From Lachnoclostridium sp. An118 (GTDB lineage Bacteria > Bacillota > Clostridia > Lachnospirales > Lachnospiraceae), in contig NZ_NFLQ01000005.1 of assembly GCF_002160985.1 (NCBI RefSeq), positions 1 to 64,000 on the forward strand: a stretch of DNA of 64,000 nt, given 5' to 3'. The translations under genes and the position numbers were made by a program. This document shows, piece by piece, positions 17,096-25,468 of this stretch (position 1 is its first letter; every line of letters begins with the position of its first letter). The notes beneath the pieces are model-generated. The model searched no databases. It was given only the letters and a program-made list of their open reading frames with translations, and was not told where the DNA came from.

Positions 17096-18376
17096 TTAGC
17101 TTTCCTCGCTTTTTGCCGCAGCCGGCTTTTTCGCATATTTTTTTGTCCAGATCACTGCCACGACCAGCCCGATGATACCCATTGCGATCATATACATATG
17201 GTTCAGGTGATACCCCTGATAGCCCGGATATGTATCCAGCAGCTTTCCGGCTATCGTGTAGCTGAGCACCTCCGGCAGATATCCGAAGGTGGACGCCATA
17301 CCGATCGCCACACCTCCCAGCTCTACGGGGATGCCCGCCTCCGAGATGAAGGAAAAGTACAATCCAAAATTGGAGAACATGCCCGCGTACACAAGCACGC
17401 ACGCTGCAACAACAAGGATCATCCTGGTGTCAGAGCTCATTTTTCCCGTCATATCCATGATGACCACTCCAGCCACCATGAGGATATAGCCCACGATCAT
17501 AGTTTTGCTCTTTCCCGCTTTATCACCGGCAAAGCCGCCGATGGTAGCTGCAAAGGGACGGATATACTGGGACATGACTGTCAGTATAGCCGCGATCACG
17601 GCCGTAACACCAATGATATTGCTGGCATAGGGCGTGAAATAATAGGACGACATATTAAATGTATAGCTTGTGTAGATCATGATGATGATCAGCCACATAA
17701 CAGGCATTTTCAGAACACTCAGGATCTGCTTGAAGGAAACCTGCTGCGAGGAGCCTGTCTCTCCCACCGTATCCGGCTCTTTCAGGATGAATATAAAGAT
17801 GATGCCCACGATCAGCGGAGCCAGCGAATAAAACCAGATGATCGCGTCAATCCCCATATAGGGCATTGTCCTGGCCTCAAATACACCGAAGATAGCTGTC
17901 GCCACAGCAAGATGTGCCGCGTTGAATACACCTCTGCCTCCCTCAAATATCCCGTATGCCCTGCTCTGCTCCTCATCGGTCGCCTGGATCCTCACGATCT
18001 TCATAAGAGCCGGCCAGAAGGTCAGCAGCGAAGTCACGCCCCAGAGTCCGTAAATTGCTGCCAGGGCATAGAAATCGCTCACCACCAGATGCAAAAGTCC
18101 ACCAAGTCCAGTGGCGATCATAGAGAAGATCAGCAGCTTCTTTGCCTTGATCTTGTCCGCCAGGACACCGCCAATGACGTAGGAAAATACGCCGAGCAGC
18201 CCATAGGCGCTCCCCAGAAGTCCCATCTGCGTGTTCGTCAGGTCATACATGCTCTGATACGTGTCATAATAGTAAGAACGGAAATATGGGAGTCCGTAAA
18301 TGATCGAGCCGGCAAATGCCAGCAGAAGGATCGTTCCCAGATTTTTCCTGTACCCTTGTTTGGCCTCTTTAGCCAT
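17096..18376 (-). CDS. MFS transporter
   Basis: Twelve-helix major facilitator of 426 residues. ATG 18376 is chosen, with GGAGG eight bases upstream. The loop between helices 2 and 3 reads GGVLADKIKAKK, the MFS signature, and the second half repeats it in GGFAGDKAGKSK. The sequence looks like the organic-anion/metabolite branch rather than drug exporters (inference). First gene of the operon with the CocE hydrolase and amino-acid permease, divergent from the XRE regulator at 18736. Confidence 0.9.
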   Translation of the reverse strand: MAKEAKQGYRKNLGTILLLAFAGSIIYGLPYFRSYYYDTYQSMYDLTNTQMGLLGSAYGLLGVFSYVIGGVLADKIKAKKLLIFSMIATGLGGLLHLVVSDFYALAAIYGLWGVTSLLTFWPALMKIVRIQATDEEQSRAYGIFEGGRGVFNAAHLAVATAIFGVFEARTMPYMGIDAIIWFYSLAPLIVGIIFIFILKEPDTVGETGSSQQVSFKQILSVLKMPVMWLIIIMIYTSYTFNMSSYYFTPYASNIIGVTAVIAAILTVMSQYIRPFAATIGGFAGDKAGKSKTMIVGYILMVAGVVIMDMTGKMSSDTRMILVVAACVLVYAGMFSNFGLYFSFISEAGIPVELGGVAIGMASTFGYLPEVLSYTIAGKLLDTYPGYQGYHLNHMYMIAMGIIGLVVAVIWTKKYAKKPAAAKSEES

Positions 18377-18391
18377 CCATACCGCCTCCAT

Positions 18392-18735
18392 TTCAATCTC
18401 TCATTTTCATGTGCGCCGCGCTGTTTCTTTATAATGATTATACTTGAATTGACAACAAATTCACAAATTTACCTTTTTTCGTATAACGAAAATCCTTCCT
18501 CTCAAAATTCAATTAACAATAAATTTCTATGTCCTTTACCCGCATTTCTGCAATTTTCAATCTATTTTTTCATCTTTTTCATTTATTTTTCTCAATATAA
18601 GATAGATGTAGATATTTTCTTCAAATCCGTTCTTTATTATTTTATTTTCAAAAAATATATGTCCATTTTCCCGTTTCTATGTTAAAATTTTTAGTAAAAA
18701 AAGAATTTCATCAAAATGCTGGGAGGAATGATCGT
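18392..18735. promoter_or_regulatory. AT-rich divergent control region with candidate operator
   Basis: This 344-bp gap separates the MFS operon (minus) from the XRE gene (plus) and is far more AT-rich than its surroundings. It holds an inverted repeat TTTTCG-TATAA-CGAAAA at 18476-18492 and a second weak one TGAATT-7-AATTCA near 18454-18472, both good candidates for regulator binding. TATAAT-like boxes occur on minus near 18441-18451, but no single promoter stands out. Confidence 0.5.
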
Positions 18736-19428
18736 ATGGATTCTGGTTCTTTCTATATAACTTTAGGGCGTCAGCTCCGGGCCAGACGCCGTGCAAAGCA
18801 CATGACTTTAAACGAGCTGGCTGAAAAATTGAACAAGAGTACAGCAACTGTATCAAAATACGAAAAAGGAGAAATATTCATCAGCGTTGACACGCTTGTA
18901 GATATCTGCAGAATCCTCAATGTTGACATCTCCTCTCTTCTTCCGGATACCTGCATGAAGGAAGACCCAAATGACGTGACAAGATATCAGAAATACTTTT
19001 CAGAACGCCTCTATCTCTACTGGTTTAACGGGGAAAAGAATAAGCTGCAGAAGGCAGTCCTTGTCAACCAGAAAATGTCCTTTAAAACTACCATGTATTA
19101 TGATGTGGCTGATATATCCAACTACTATGAAGCCAACTATGTCTATGAGGGAAGGGTCTTCTACACGGACTCCTGCATGGATTTTATCCTGAGCTGCACA
19201 GAGCCTCCCTTTGACACGCTCACCCTCCGCCTGTCTTCCCTGAACCGTCACAGCTCCTACAAGGTGGGGCTTCTCTCGACCATCAGCTATTTCTATCAGA
19301 ACATCGCCATGAAGGTCATTGTCTCTGATGCGCCGCTGCCGGAGGACGAAGAGCTCATCTCCTCCCTGCGCCTGACGGCGGATGATCTGAAAAATATCAA
19401 GCGGACGAATTTCTTCTATGCACAGTAA
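18736..19428 (+). CDS. XRE-family transcriptional regulator
   Basis: DNA-binding protein of 230 residues. ATG 18736 has GGAGG nine bases upstream. Residues 8-65 form an HTH_3 domain (LGRQLRARRRAKHMTLNELAEKL..., with TATVSKYEKGEIFISVDTL). The remaining 165 residues have no family I recognise and may bind a ligand; the length and two-part form are seen in regulators next to transporter genes. It is divergent from the MFS-hydrolase-permease operon and probably controls it. Confidence 0.87.
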   Translation: MDSGSFYITLGRQLRARRRAKHMTLNELAEKLNKSTATVSKYEKGEIFISVDTLVDICRILNVDISSLLPDTCMKEDPNDVTRYQKYFSERLYLYWFNGEKNKLQKAVLVNQKMSFKTTMYYDVADISNYYEANYVYEGRVFYTDSCMDFILSCTEPPFDTLTLRLSSLNRHSSYKVGLLSTISYFYQNIAMKVIVSDAPLPEDEELISSLRLTADDLKNIKRTNFFYAQ

Positions 19429-19452
19429 ATCAGGTATCGTTCTATATAATAA

Positions 19453-19497
19453 AAAAGAGGCTGTCCCTGAATCAAGTTCATTGACAGTCCCTCTTTT
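19453..19497. terminator. Bidirectional terminator between XRE and LacI genes
   Basis: AAAAGAGG-CTGTC (19453-19465) pairs with GACAG-TC-CCTCTTTT (19483-19497), with a two-base bulge and a 17-base loop. A-rich and T-rich flanks on both sides let it end the XRE gene (plus) and the LacI gene (minus), which converge here. Confidence 0.85.
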
Positions 19498-20509
19498 ATA
19501 TTTCTTTTTTTATTTCTTTTGCTATTTTTTTCTTTCTTGTCGTGTCCCTCTCTACAAGCTTCACATCAAAAACATTCTCCCGCAGGAACTCCTCTCCCTC
19601 CACATGCCGTATGATGATGTCTGCTGCCAGACAGCCCATCTCCCTGATCGGCTGGGACACAGTGGTCAGCTCCGGCGTACACATTCTGCTGAACCTTATA
19701 TCATCAAACCCGACCAGCTGTATTTCCTCCGGTATGCGTTTTCCCCATGCCGCAAGCTCTTTGTATACGGAAATGGCCACCATATCATTACAGGCAAGGA
19801 TGCCGTCTGTATCTGGAAACCTTCTCAGAAGCCGGGCGGCTGCCCGGCGTCCCGCCTCGTAATCGTAGGTGCAGTCCACATACTGTTCCGCAAGACCATA
19901 TTTTCCGCATATATCAAGATAGCCCTGGTAACGCTCCCTGCCGCTGGAGCAGGCCAGAGGCCCTCGCAGACAGACAATGTTTTTGCACCCACACTCCACC
20001 AGGTGCTCCGCCGCCAGACGTCCGCCCTTATAGTGGTCCGCCTCAATAAAGGCCGTGCCGCTCTTGCCCTTCAGCTTTCTGTCCACTACCACGACAGGAA
20101 TGGGACAGTCCTCCAGCACCTGACTTGTACTGTCGCAGTTAGTGGTGATGATGATCCCGTCCGCCTTCATCTGGACAAGCATCTGGATATTCATCATCTC
20201 CTTTTGCGGGTCGTCGTCCGAGTTACACAGAAGGATCCGATACCCGGTCCTGTATGCCTGCTCCTCCGCAGCTTTGGAGAGCTCGCTGAAAAAGGGATTT
20301 TCAATATCCGGAACGATCACGCCGATCATCCGGGACGACTTCTTGTAGAGGGCCCGGGCCAGCTCGTTAGGCCGGAATCCTGTCTTTTCAATCGCCTCCA
20401 GCACTCTCTGCTTTTTCCTCTCATCTACATTAGCGGTGCCGTTCATCACTCTGGACACAGTGGCCGGAGACACACCTGCTATTTTTGCCACTTCTCTGAT
20501 ACTGGTCAT
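19496..20509 (-). CDS. LacI-family transcriptional regulator (ribose-type)
   Basis: Repressor of 337 residues. The start MTSIREVAKIAGVSPATVSR at 20509 aligns with the family's N-terminus; its GGAAGGAG is 14 bases away, so the start is slightly uncertain. The LacI headpiece (residues 3-50, ending NELARAL) is followed by a periplasmic-binding-protein fold (IGVIVPDIENPFFSEL, DGILACNDMVAISVYKEL, IQLVGFDDIRFSRM). It follows ribokinase on the same strand, and the ribokinase promoter holds a perfect operator palindrome, so it most likely represses that gene in the absence of sugar. Confidence 0.92.
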   Translation of the reverse strand: MTSIREVAKIAGVSPATVSRVMNGTANVDERKKQRVLEAIEKTGFRPNELARALYKKSSRMIGVIVPDIENPFFSELSKAAEEQAYRTGYRILLCNSDDDPQKEMMNIQMLVQMKADGIIITTNCDSTSQVLEDCPIPVVVVDRKLKGKSGTAFIEADHYKGGRLAAEHLVECGCKNIVCLRGPLACSSGRERYQGYLDICGKYGLAEQYVDCTYDYEAGRRAAARLLRRFPDTDGILACNDMVAISVYKELAAWGKRIPEEIQLVGFDDIRFSRMCTPELTTVSQPIREMGCLAADIIIRHVEGEEFLRENVFDVKLVERDTTRKKKIAKEIKKEI

Positions 20510-20520
20510 ATATGGTCTGG

Positions 20521-20675
20521 TTACTCCTTCCGGTCTGAAACCCATTTCATGTCTTTATTATATTTTCCAGCCGGCAGTCTGTCAAACTGCTGAGTAACAC
20601 CCTCTTCTACTCTGTGAAGGTCCTCATGGGGAATAAACTCCACCACATCTGCGGCGAGCCCCTGCAGATATTGCT
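20521..20675 (-). other. Open frame without a standard start between ribokinase and LacI genes
   Basis: The ribokinase-LacI gap is not empty-looking: one minus frame stays open for about 50 codons after the ribokinase stop, ends in TAA at 20521 and reads as plausible protein (ending KYNKDMKWVSDRKE). AGGAGG sits just upstream, but no ATG, GTG or TTG follows at a usable distance. It may be a decayed small gene, a start I cannot see, or chance. Confidence 0.3.
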
Positions 20676-21566
20676 CTATCTTCCTCCTAATTCTCTCTCG
20701 ACTTCCTCTGAACAGGGCATCCCGCTCTGGGCGCCGAACTTTTCTGTGGAAAGCCCGGCAGCCGTGTTGGCGTACACAAGGGCGTTCCGTATGTCATCGC
20801 CTGCGCAGATCCGTACGCAGAAGGCTCCGTTCAGTGTATCTCCGGCTCCTGTCGTGTCTGCCACCTCTGATTTTCTCGCCGGTACCCGCAGGAGCTCTCC
20901 GCTCCTTAAGCATGTCACCACACCTCTGGCGCCCTGGGTAATGACCAGTTTTTCCGGATATTTTCTGAGCATTCCCTCCATATCCTTCTGTGCTCCAAAG
21001 ATCAGCGCCGCCTCGTGCTCATTGGGAGTCAGGTAGGTCACCATATCCACGATCTCCTCCGGGACTGAAGCTGCCGGCGCAGGATTCAGCACAATCGGGA
21101 TTTTCTTTTCATGACACATTTTCACGGTATAGATGACTGTCTCCAGCGGAATCTCATGCTGGAGCACCACCATGTCATATTGCTCCAGTTCAGCGCTGAC
21201 ACTGTCCACATAAGCCTGGTCCACTTTCCCGTTTGCCCCCGGAACAACTACAATGGTATTATCATTTTCCGCCACTGTGATCATGGCCAGCCCTGTGGTG
21301 ACTCCCTCCAGGACCCGGATATGCCCGGTCCCCACGCCTGCGCCCTGCAGATTTTTCAAAAGGAGCTTCCCGTTGTCGTCATCTCCCACACAGCCAAACA
21401 TTTCCACCTCTGCTCCCAATCTTGCCATGGCCACCGCCTGGTTGGCGCCTTTCCCTCCGGGTATGCAGCTAATGCTGTTCGCCCGGAGTGTCTCCCCCTT
21501 CATTGGGATCCGTTCGGCTGTCACTGTCATATCCATATTGATACTTCCAACTACTGCAAGCTTCAT
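20676..21566 (-). CDS. rbsK: Ribokinase (PfkB family)
   Basis: Phosphorylates ribose to ribose 5-phosphate with ATP. The 296-residue protein has both PfkB signatures: GGKGANQAVAMARLG near residue 38 and DTTGAGDTLNGAF near residue 240, the latter with the catalytic Asp. N-terminal GSINMDMTV and the substrate-contact NPAP are ribokinase-like. No ribose transporter lies next to it, so the sugar may come from elsewhere, for example nucleoside breakdown. It is expressed from a consensus promoter with a LacI-type operator. Confidence 0.94.
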   Translation of the reverse strand: MKLAVVGSINMDMTVTAERIPMKGETLRANSISCIPGGKGANQAVAMARLGAEVEMFGCVGDDDNGKLLLKNLQGAGVGTGHIRVLEGVTTGLAMITVAENDNTIVVVPGANGKVDQAYVDSVSAELEQYDMVVLQHEIPLETVIYTVKMCHEKKIPIVLNPAPAASVPEEIVDMVTYLTPNEHEAALIFGAQKDMEGMLRKYPEKLVITQGARGVVTCLRSGELLRVPARKSEVADTTGAGDTLNGAFCVRICAGDDIRNALVYANTAAGLSTEKFGAQSGMPCSEEVERELGGR

Positions 21567-21593
21567 CCCATGTCCTCTCCTTTCATAATCCGC

Positions 21594-21650
21594 TTTGAAA
21601 CCGGTTTCAAATCCTGGCTATATTATAAGTCCGCTTTCCTGACCTGTCAA
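21594..21650 (-). promoter_or_regulatory. rbsK promoter and LacI-type operator
   Basis: On minus, TTGACA (21645-21650) and TATAAT (21622-21627) are 17 bp apart: full consensus. Just downstream, at about +4 to +21, is the perfect 18-bp palindrome TTTGAAACCGGTTTCAAA (21594-21611), with the central CG typical of LacI-family sites. Binding there would block initiation or early elongation. Confidence 0.88.
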
Positions 21651-21658
21651 TCTGTTTT

Positions 21659-22630
21659 CTACCTTTCCTTCCACACCCTGAGTGCGTTTTTGTACCAGAC
21701 CTTATCCAGCTGCCTCTCCGACAGCCCCGCCTTTTTCAGCGCCTCCCGCAGTCTGTCCATGTGCCCTGTATCGGGGATATCCATCCTTTTCAGTCCGTCA
21801 AAGCCGTCAAAATCCGTCCCTATGGCGGGAAGGTCTTCGCCCCCTGTCTCTATCATATGGAGAACATGGGCCGTCATCTCCTCCAGACGTGACTCCTCCG
21901 GCGTGCCGAGGAAAGGCCCATAGAAATTAAGGCCTGCCACGCCCCCCTGCTCTCCCAGAGCTCTCAGCATCTCATCTGTCAGGTTACGAGGGTGGTCCGC
22001 CAGGGCGCGGCAGTTGGAGTGAGTGGCCGCCACAGGTCTTCTGCTGCGTTTTATAACATCCCAGAACACACCGTCAGCCGCATGAGAGACATCCACGATC
22101 ATGCCCAGCTCATTCATCCTCTCCACCACCCGGATGCCAAATGGTGTCAGCCCTTTCTCCATATTGGAAGGGACCCGGCTGCCCGGGGCGCCGATGCAGT
22201 TCTCATAGTTCCAGAGGAGAGTGATGAGCCGCACGCCTCTTCTGTACAGTTCATCCAGGCGTGCCAGGCTGCCGTTCAGCACGCCGCCCTCCTCCACAGT
22301 CAGGACCGCTCCTGTTTTTCCCTTTTTTTGGATGATTTCTATGTCCTCGGGCTTTTTTGCCAGCTCCAGCCGGCCGCTGTAGCGCTCCGCTTGCCGAGAC
22401 ATGTGATCTATCATGTCAAGCACATGCCTGTACCCTGCCTCATACTGCTCTTCGGGCGTGTTCCCTTCCATAGCGTCCCGATAGACAAAGCAGGCAAAAA
22501 ACTGGGCGAGGGCTCCCTCCTCTTCCAGCTTCCGGATACTGACAGAGCCGTCATTTTCCAGAAGATCCCCCTCTCCCCCCAGGTCCATGAGCTTCCAGAG
22601 TGTGTCACAGTGCAGATCGATCAAATTCAT
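21659..22630 (-). CDS. Membrane dipeptidase (peptidase family M19)
   Basis: Zinc dipeptidase of 323 residues resembling renal dipeptidase. Metal ligands are visible: His/Asp in DLHCDTLW, Glu in LTVEEGG, His in VDVSHAAD and THSNCRAL; the substrate Asp lies in GTDFDGFDG. Bacterial members cleave dipeptides, including those with D-residues. No signal peptide, so it acts in the cytosol. It lies just upstream of the rbsK promoter and diverges from a C26 hydrolase across only 59 bp. Confidence 0.92.
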   Translation of the reverse strand: MNLIDLHCDTLWKLMDLGGEGDLLENDGSVSIRKLEEEGALAQFFACFVYRDAMEGNTPEEQYEAGYRHVLDMIDHMSRQAERYSGRLELAKKPEDIEIIQKKGKTGAVLTVEEGGVLNGSLARLDELYRRGVRLITLLWNYENCIGAPGSRVPSNMEKGLTPFGIRVVERMNELGMIVDVSHAADGVFWDVIKRSRRPVAATHSNCRALADHPRNLTDEMLRALGEQGGVAGLNFYGPFLGTPEESRLEEMTAHVLHMIETGGEDLPAIGTDFDGFDGLKRMDIPDTGHMDRLREALKKAGLSERQLDKVWYKNALRVWKER

Positions 22631-22689
22631 GTCTTACCTCCTCCTCTCGCACATATACTATACTACAGTATTTCTGAGGAGGAAAGCGT

Positions 22690-23415
22690 ATGACTCCTGT
22701 GATCGGAATCGTCACCTGCGGCTTTGCGGGAAACCGGCAGTTTGTCACAGACAGCTACATCTCTGCCGTGTGCCGCGCGGGGGGCTGTCCTGTCCTTCTG
22801 CCCTGCGTGGAGGAGGGGGACAGGGGATTTATGGAGGTCATGGCCTCCTGCTGCCACGGATTTCTCTTCTGCGGCGGAGGGGATATCACTCCCTTTCTTC
22901 TGGACCGCCCTCCCCTGTCTCCCTCCGGGGAGACAGACATAAAAACAGACATATTCCAGATGCTTTTTCTGAAATATGTCCTTGCCACGTCAAAGCCTAT
23001 CCTCGCCATCTGCCGGGGCATGCAGGTGCTGAACGCCGCCTGCGGCGGAGAACTTCTTCAGGACCTCTCTCTCAGGGAGGAGCCGTCCCTGAACCACATG
23101 CAGCGGTCCCGCCTGCGCAGCGATCTCTGCCACACCATCGCCGTTAAAAAAGATAGCATACTATATGAAATTTTCGGAAAAGCCACAGCCGTCAACAGTT
23201 TTCACCACCAGGGAATCCTGACTCCCGGAGAGGGGCTCACAGTGAGTGCCACGGCTCCTGACGGTATCCCCGAGGCACTGGAAATGCCTTCTCGTCCCTT
23301 TGTCCTGGGGGTCCAGTGGCATCCCGAGTGCATGACCCGGTCCCTCAATATGCGCCGCCTGTTCCTGACCTTTGTGGAGGCAGCAAGAAGGCAGGGCGTC
23401 AGAGCGGAAAAGTGA
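22690..23415 (+). CDS. Gamma-glutamyl-gamma-aminobutyrate hydrolase-like protein (C26, class I GATase)
   Basis: PuuD-type hydrolase of 241 residues that removes gamma-linked glutamate from small amides. The nucleophile Cys is in AICRGMQVLN, the oxyanion Gly in FCGGGDITPF, and the His/Glu pair in GVQWHPE, so the triad is complete. HHQGI near residue 170 is a family mark. GGAGG precedes the ATG. It diverges from the M19 dipeptidase; together they could break down peptides or gamma-glutamyl compounds, but no putrescine-pathway genes are nearby. Confidence 0.9.
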   Translation: MTPVIGIVTCGFAGNRQFVTDSYISAVCRAGGCPVLLPCVEEGDRGFMEVMASCCHGFLFCGGGDITPFLLDRPPLSPSGETDIKTDIFQMLFLKYVLATSKPILAICRGMQVLNAACGGELLQDLSLREEPSLNHMQRSRLRSDLCHTIAVKKDSILYEIFGKATAVNSFHHQGILTPGEGLTVSATAPDGIPEALEMPSRPFVLGVQWHPECMTRSLNMRRLFLTFVEAARRQGVRAEK

Positions 23416-23431
23416 CGGCGGCGGGTCATTT

Positions 23432-24769
23432 TTACAGAGATTTGCGGATGTTTCTCCAGATGATGATGGAGAGGAGCACTGCAATGTAATCTGTGATGGC
23501 CTGCCCGCAGATCACGCCGTCCAGTCCGGCCACCGCCTCCAGCAGATAGAGGAGCGGTATGAGAAGGACACCCTGTCTCATGACCGACAGTACTGTGGCC
23601 GGCAGGGCATGCTCCACAGACTGCATACAGTTCATATTGACAAAGAGGAGGCCGATAAAGGGGCCTGAGACCATGTAGGCCACCAGCATCGCCACCCCGT
23701 AGCGGACCACGTCATCGTCGCTGATGAACAGGCGGATGATAGGCTCTCTGGCCACAAAGAAGAGGGCCGTTGCCGCCACGCCCACGGCAACACAGCATTT
23801 CTTCGTAAAGCTCTCCACCTCCCGGAACCGGTCCGTGCTGCCCGCCCCGTAGCTGTAGCCAAGAAGGGGCTGGACGCCGTTTGCCAGACCCATCTGCAGG
23901 AAAGTAATGAACATATTTGCCTTGAACACAATGCCGATGGCTGCCACCGGAGCATTCCCGTAGGACACAAGGATCTGATTCAGCACAATGGTGGACACAC
24001 TCATGAGAGCTGAAAAGATGGCCGTGGGAAGGCCCGTGGCACAGACTCCCTTCAGTATGCCGTCCCGGCAGGAGAAATCCCGGGGACTCAGGGACATGGA
24101 CCGGGATCTTTGCAGGAAATACCACAGGTAGTAAGCGCTGGCCATGATATTTCCAATGGTGGTGGCAATGGCCGCCCCGGCCGCGCCCATGCCAAAGCCG
24201 GATATGAAAATGGGGTCCAGCACAATGTTGGCAATGGTCCCGATCATGCTGCCCACCATGGCCTCCCGGCTGGCGCCCTCCGCCCGGACCACAAAGCTGG
24301 CGGCGGCGGACCAGATGATAAAGGGTGCCCCCACAGCCACGTAGACCGTGTAGCCTCTTGCGTACTCATAGGTCTGAGCGTCCGCACCGAAGAGGGACAG
24401 AACGGGACCAGTGAACACAAGGAGGATCACTGCGAAAAGTACGCCCACGATGAGTGAGGCGTAAGTGACAAAGGAAGACACCTGCCGCACCCTCCTCTCA
24501 TTTTTCTGCCCGAGGGCCATGGATGCGGCGGCGCTGCCGCCCATGCCGAACATGTTTGCAAAGGCCATAAAAAGGATGAAGATGGGGTTGGTCAGGCTCA
24601 CCGCCGCCACCTGCAGGGCGTCGCCGGTCTGTCCCACAAAAAATGTGTCCGCCATGTTGTAGAGCACAGTCACCAGACTGCTGATGACGCTGGGGATAGC
24701 CATTTTGGCCACGGCTCCTGACACCTTCATGCTCCCCATCCAGTCCTTTTCCAGTTCCTTTTCCTTCAT
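23432..24769 (-). CDS. MATE-family efflux transporter
   Basis: Twelve-helix Na+- or H+-driven exporter of 445 residues. ATG 24769 (MKEKELEKDWMG) is chosen, with AAGGAG nine bases upstream; the longer frame overlaps the MarR gene. The two MatE halves are visible, with repeated motifs VLYNMADTFFVG and LGQKNERRVR in the N half and NGVQPLLGYSYGAG in the C half. Substrates are usually cationic drugs or metabolites. Co-transcribed with the MarR regulator ending 44 bp upstream, so expression is probably induced by a compound that MarR senses. Confidence 0.93.
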   Translation of the reverse strand: MKEKELEKDWMGSMKVSGAVAKMAIPSVISSLVTVLYNMADTFFVGQTGDALQVAAVSLTNPIFILFMAFANMFGMGGSAAASMALGQKNERRVRQVSSFVTYASLIVGVLFAVILLVFTGPVLSLFGADAQTYEYARGYTVYVAVGAPFIIWSAAASFVVRAEGASREAMVGSMIGTIANIVLDPIFISGFGMGAAGAAIATTIGNIMASAYYLWYFLQRSRSMSLSPRDFSCRDGILKGVCATGLPTAIFSALMSVSTIVLNQILVSYGNAPVAAIGIVFKANMFITFLQMGLANGVQPLLGYSYGAGSTDRFREVESFTKKCCVAVGVAATALFFVAREPIIRLFISDDDVVRYGVAMLVAYMVSGPFIGLLFVNMNCMQSVEHALPATVLSVMRQGVLLIPLLYLLEAVAGLDGVICGQAITDYIAVLLSIIIWRNIRKSL

Positions 24770-24812
24770 TATCTGCTTCTCCTTCCACCTGCAGCTTTCA
24801 GCGCTGACTGTT

Positions 24813-25250
24813 TTACCCGCACCGCTCATCCAGGTTTTCCAGCATTTTCGCCGCAATCCTCAAAAATGTCTCCTGCTCCTCCCGTGAGATTCCCTGCAGG
24901 AGAAGGGCCTCCGACTCCTCAATCTCCCGTCTCAGCGCGCGGTGGAGCTTTTCCGCTTTCCTGGTAAAGACGATCCGTTTCCAGCGGCCGTCCTCTTCGT
25001 CCGGGATCCGACAGATCAGCTCCCTCTTCTCCAGGGCTTTGAGCACCTCAGATGCGGTGGGCGGTCTCAGGCCGAACTCCCTCTCTATATCCTTCTGGTA
25101 GACCTTGCGCTTCATGCTCTCCACCAGGATGTAATCCAGTATGTTTCCCTGAGAGCCACTGATCCCCACCGCCTCCTGTACCGCCATGGAGCGCCTCCTG
25201 AGCCGGTTGGAAATCCGGTTGATCATCTTTCCCGTTTCCACACCAAACAC
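24813..25250 (-). CDS. MarR-family transcriptional regulator
   Basis: Winged-helix regulator of 145 residues upstream of a MATE exporter. The DNA-reading region is YQKDIEREFGLRPPTASEVLKALEKREL, followed by the wing DEEDGRWKRIVFT. GTG start at 25250; ATG at 25226 (MINRISN) is possible. Its promoter holds TTAGG-TT-CCTAA at 25316-25327, a typical MarR half-site pair, so it likely represses itself and the exporter. Confidence 0.9.
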   Translation of the reverse strand: MFGVETGKMINRISNRLRRRSMAVQEAVGISGSQGNILDYILVESMKRKVYQKDIEREFGLRPPTASEVLKALEKRELICRIPDEEDGRWKRIVFTRKAEKLHRALRREIEESEALLLQGISREEQETFLRIAAKMLENLDERCG

Positions 25251-25315
25251 CGCCTTTCTCCCTTCAGGGCTTCGAAACTCCCTGCACTCCCGGAAGATCC
25301 GGGCTTTTTACTTAT

Positions 25316-25342
25316 TTAGGTTCCTAAGTATTATAATGTCAA
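25316..25342 (-). promoter_or_regulatory. MarR-gene promoter region with palindrome
   Basis: On minus, TTGACA (25337-25342) is followed by the palindrome TTAGG-AA-CCTAA (25316-25327), inside a larger ACTTA...TAAGT arrangement. The -10 is not certain (a CTAAAT about 17 bp on). The overlap of -35 spacing and palindrome suits autorepression. Confidence 0.6.
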
Positions 25343-25388
25343 TTTTCGCGGATGTCAAGAAAATACGCACTCAGACACGCCGGTCTGC

Positions 25389-25459
25389 ACACAATTACAC
25401 ACCAGTATATGTAAAAGCGGACGTAATACTTTTGCAAAGTATTACGTCCGCTTTTACAT
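25389..25459. repeat. Palindrome copy 3 with the conserved box
   Basis: ACACAATTACACACCAGT (25389-25406) is followed after 12 nt by GGACGTAATACTTT. The palindrome here is longest: 24 bp perfect (25409-25432 / 25436-25459) with a three-base loop. Lies 9 bp beyond the stop of the oxidoreductase gene (minus) and may end its transcription. Only one box is present here, against two facing boxes at 13.3-13.6 kb. Confidence 0.9.
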
Positions 25460-25468
25460 GCTTTTGCA

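Noticed and set aside
17084-18685. 533-codon plus ORF over the MFS transporter
   Set aside because: Antisense shadow of the MFS gene; its end lies in AT-rich non-coding sequence.
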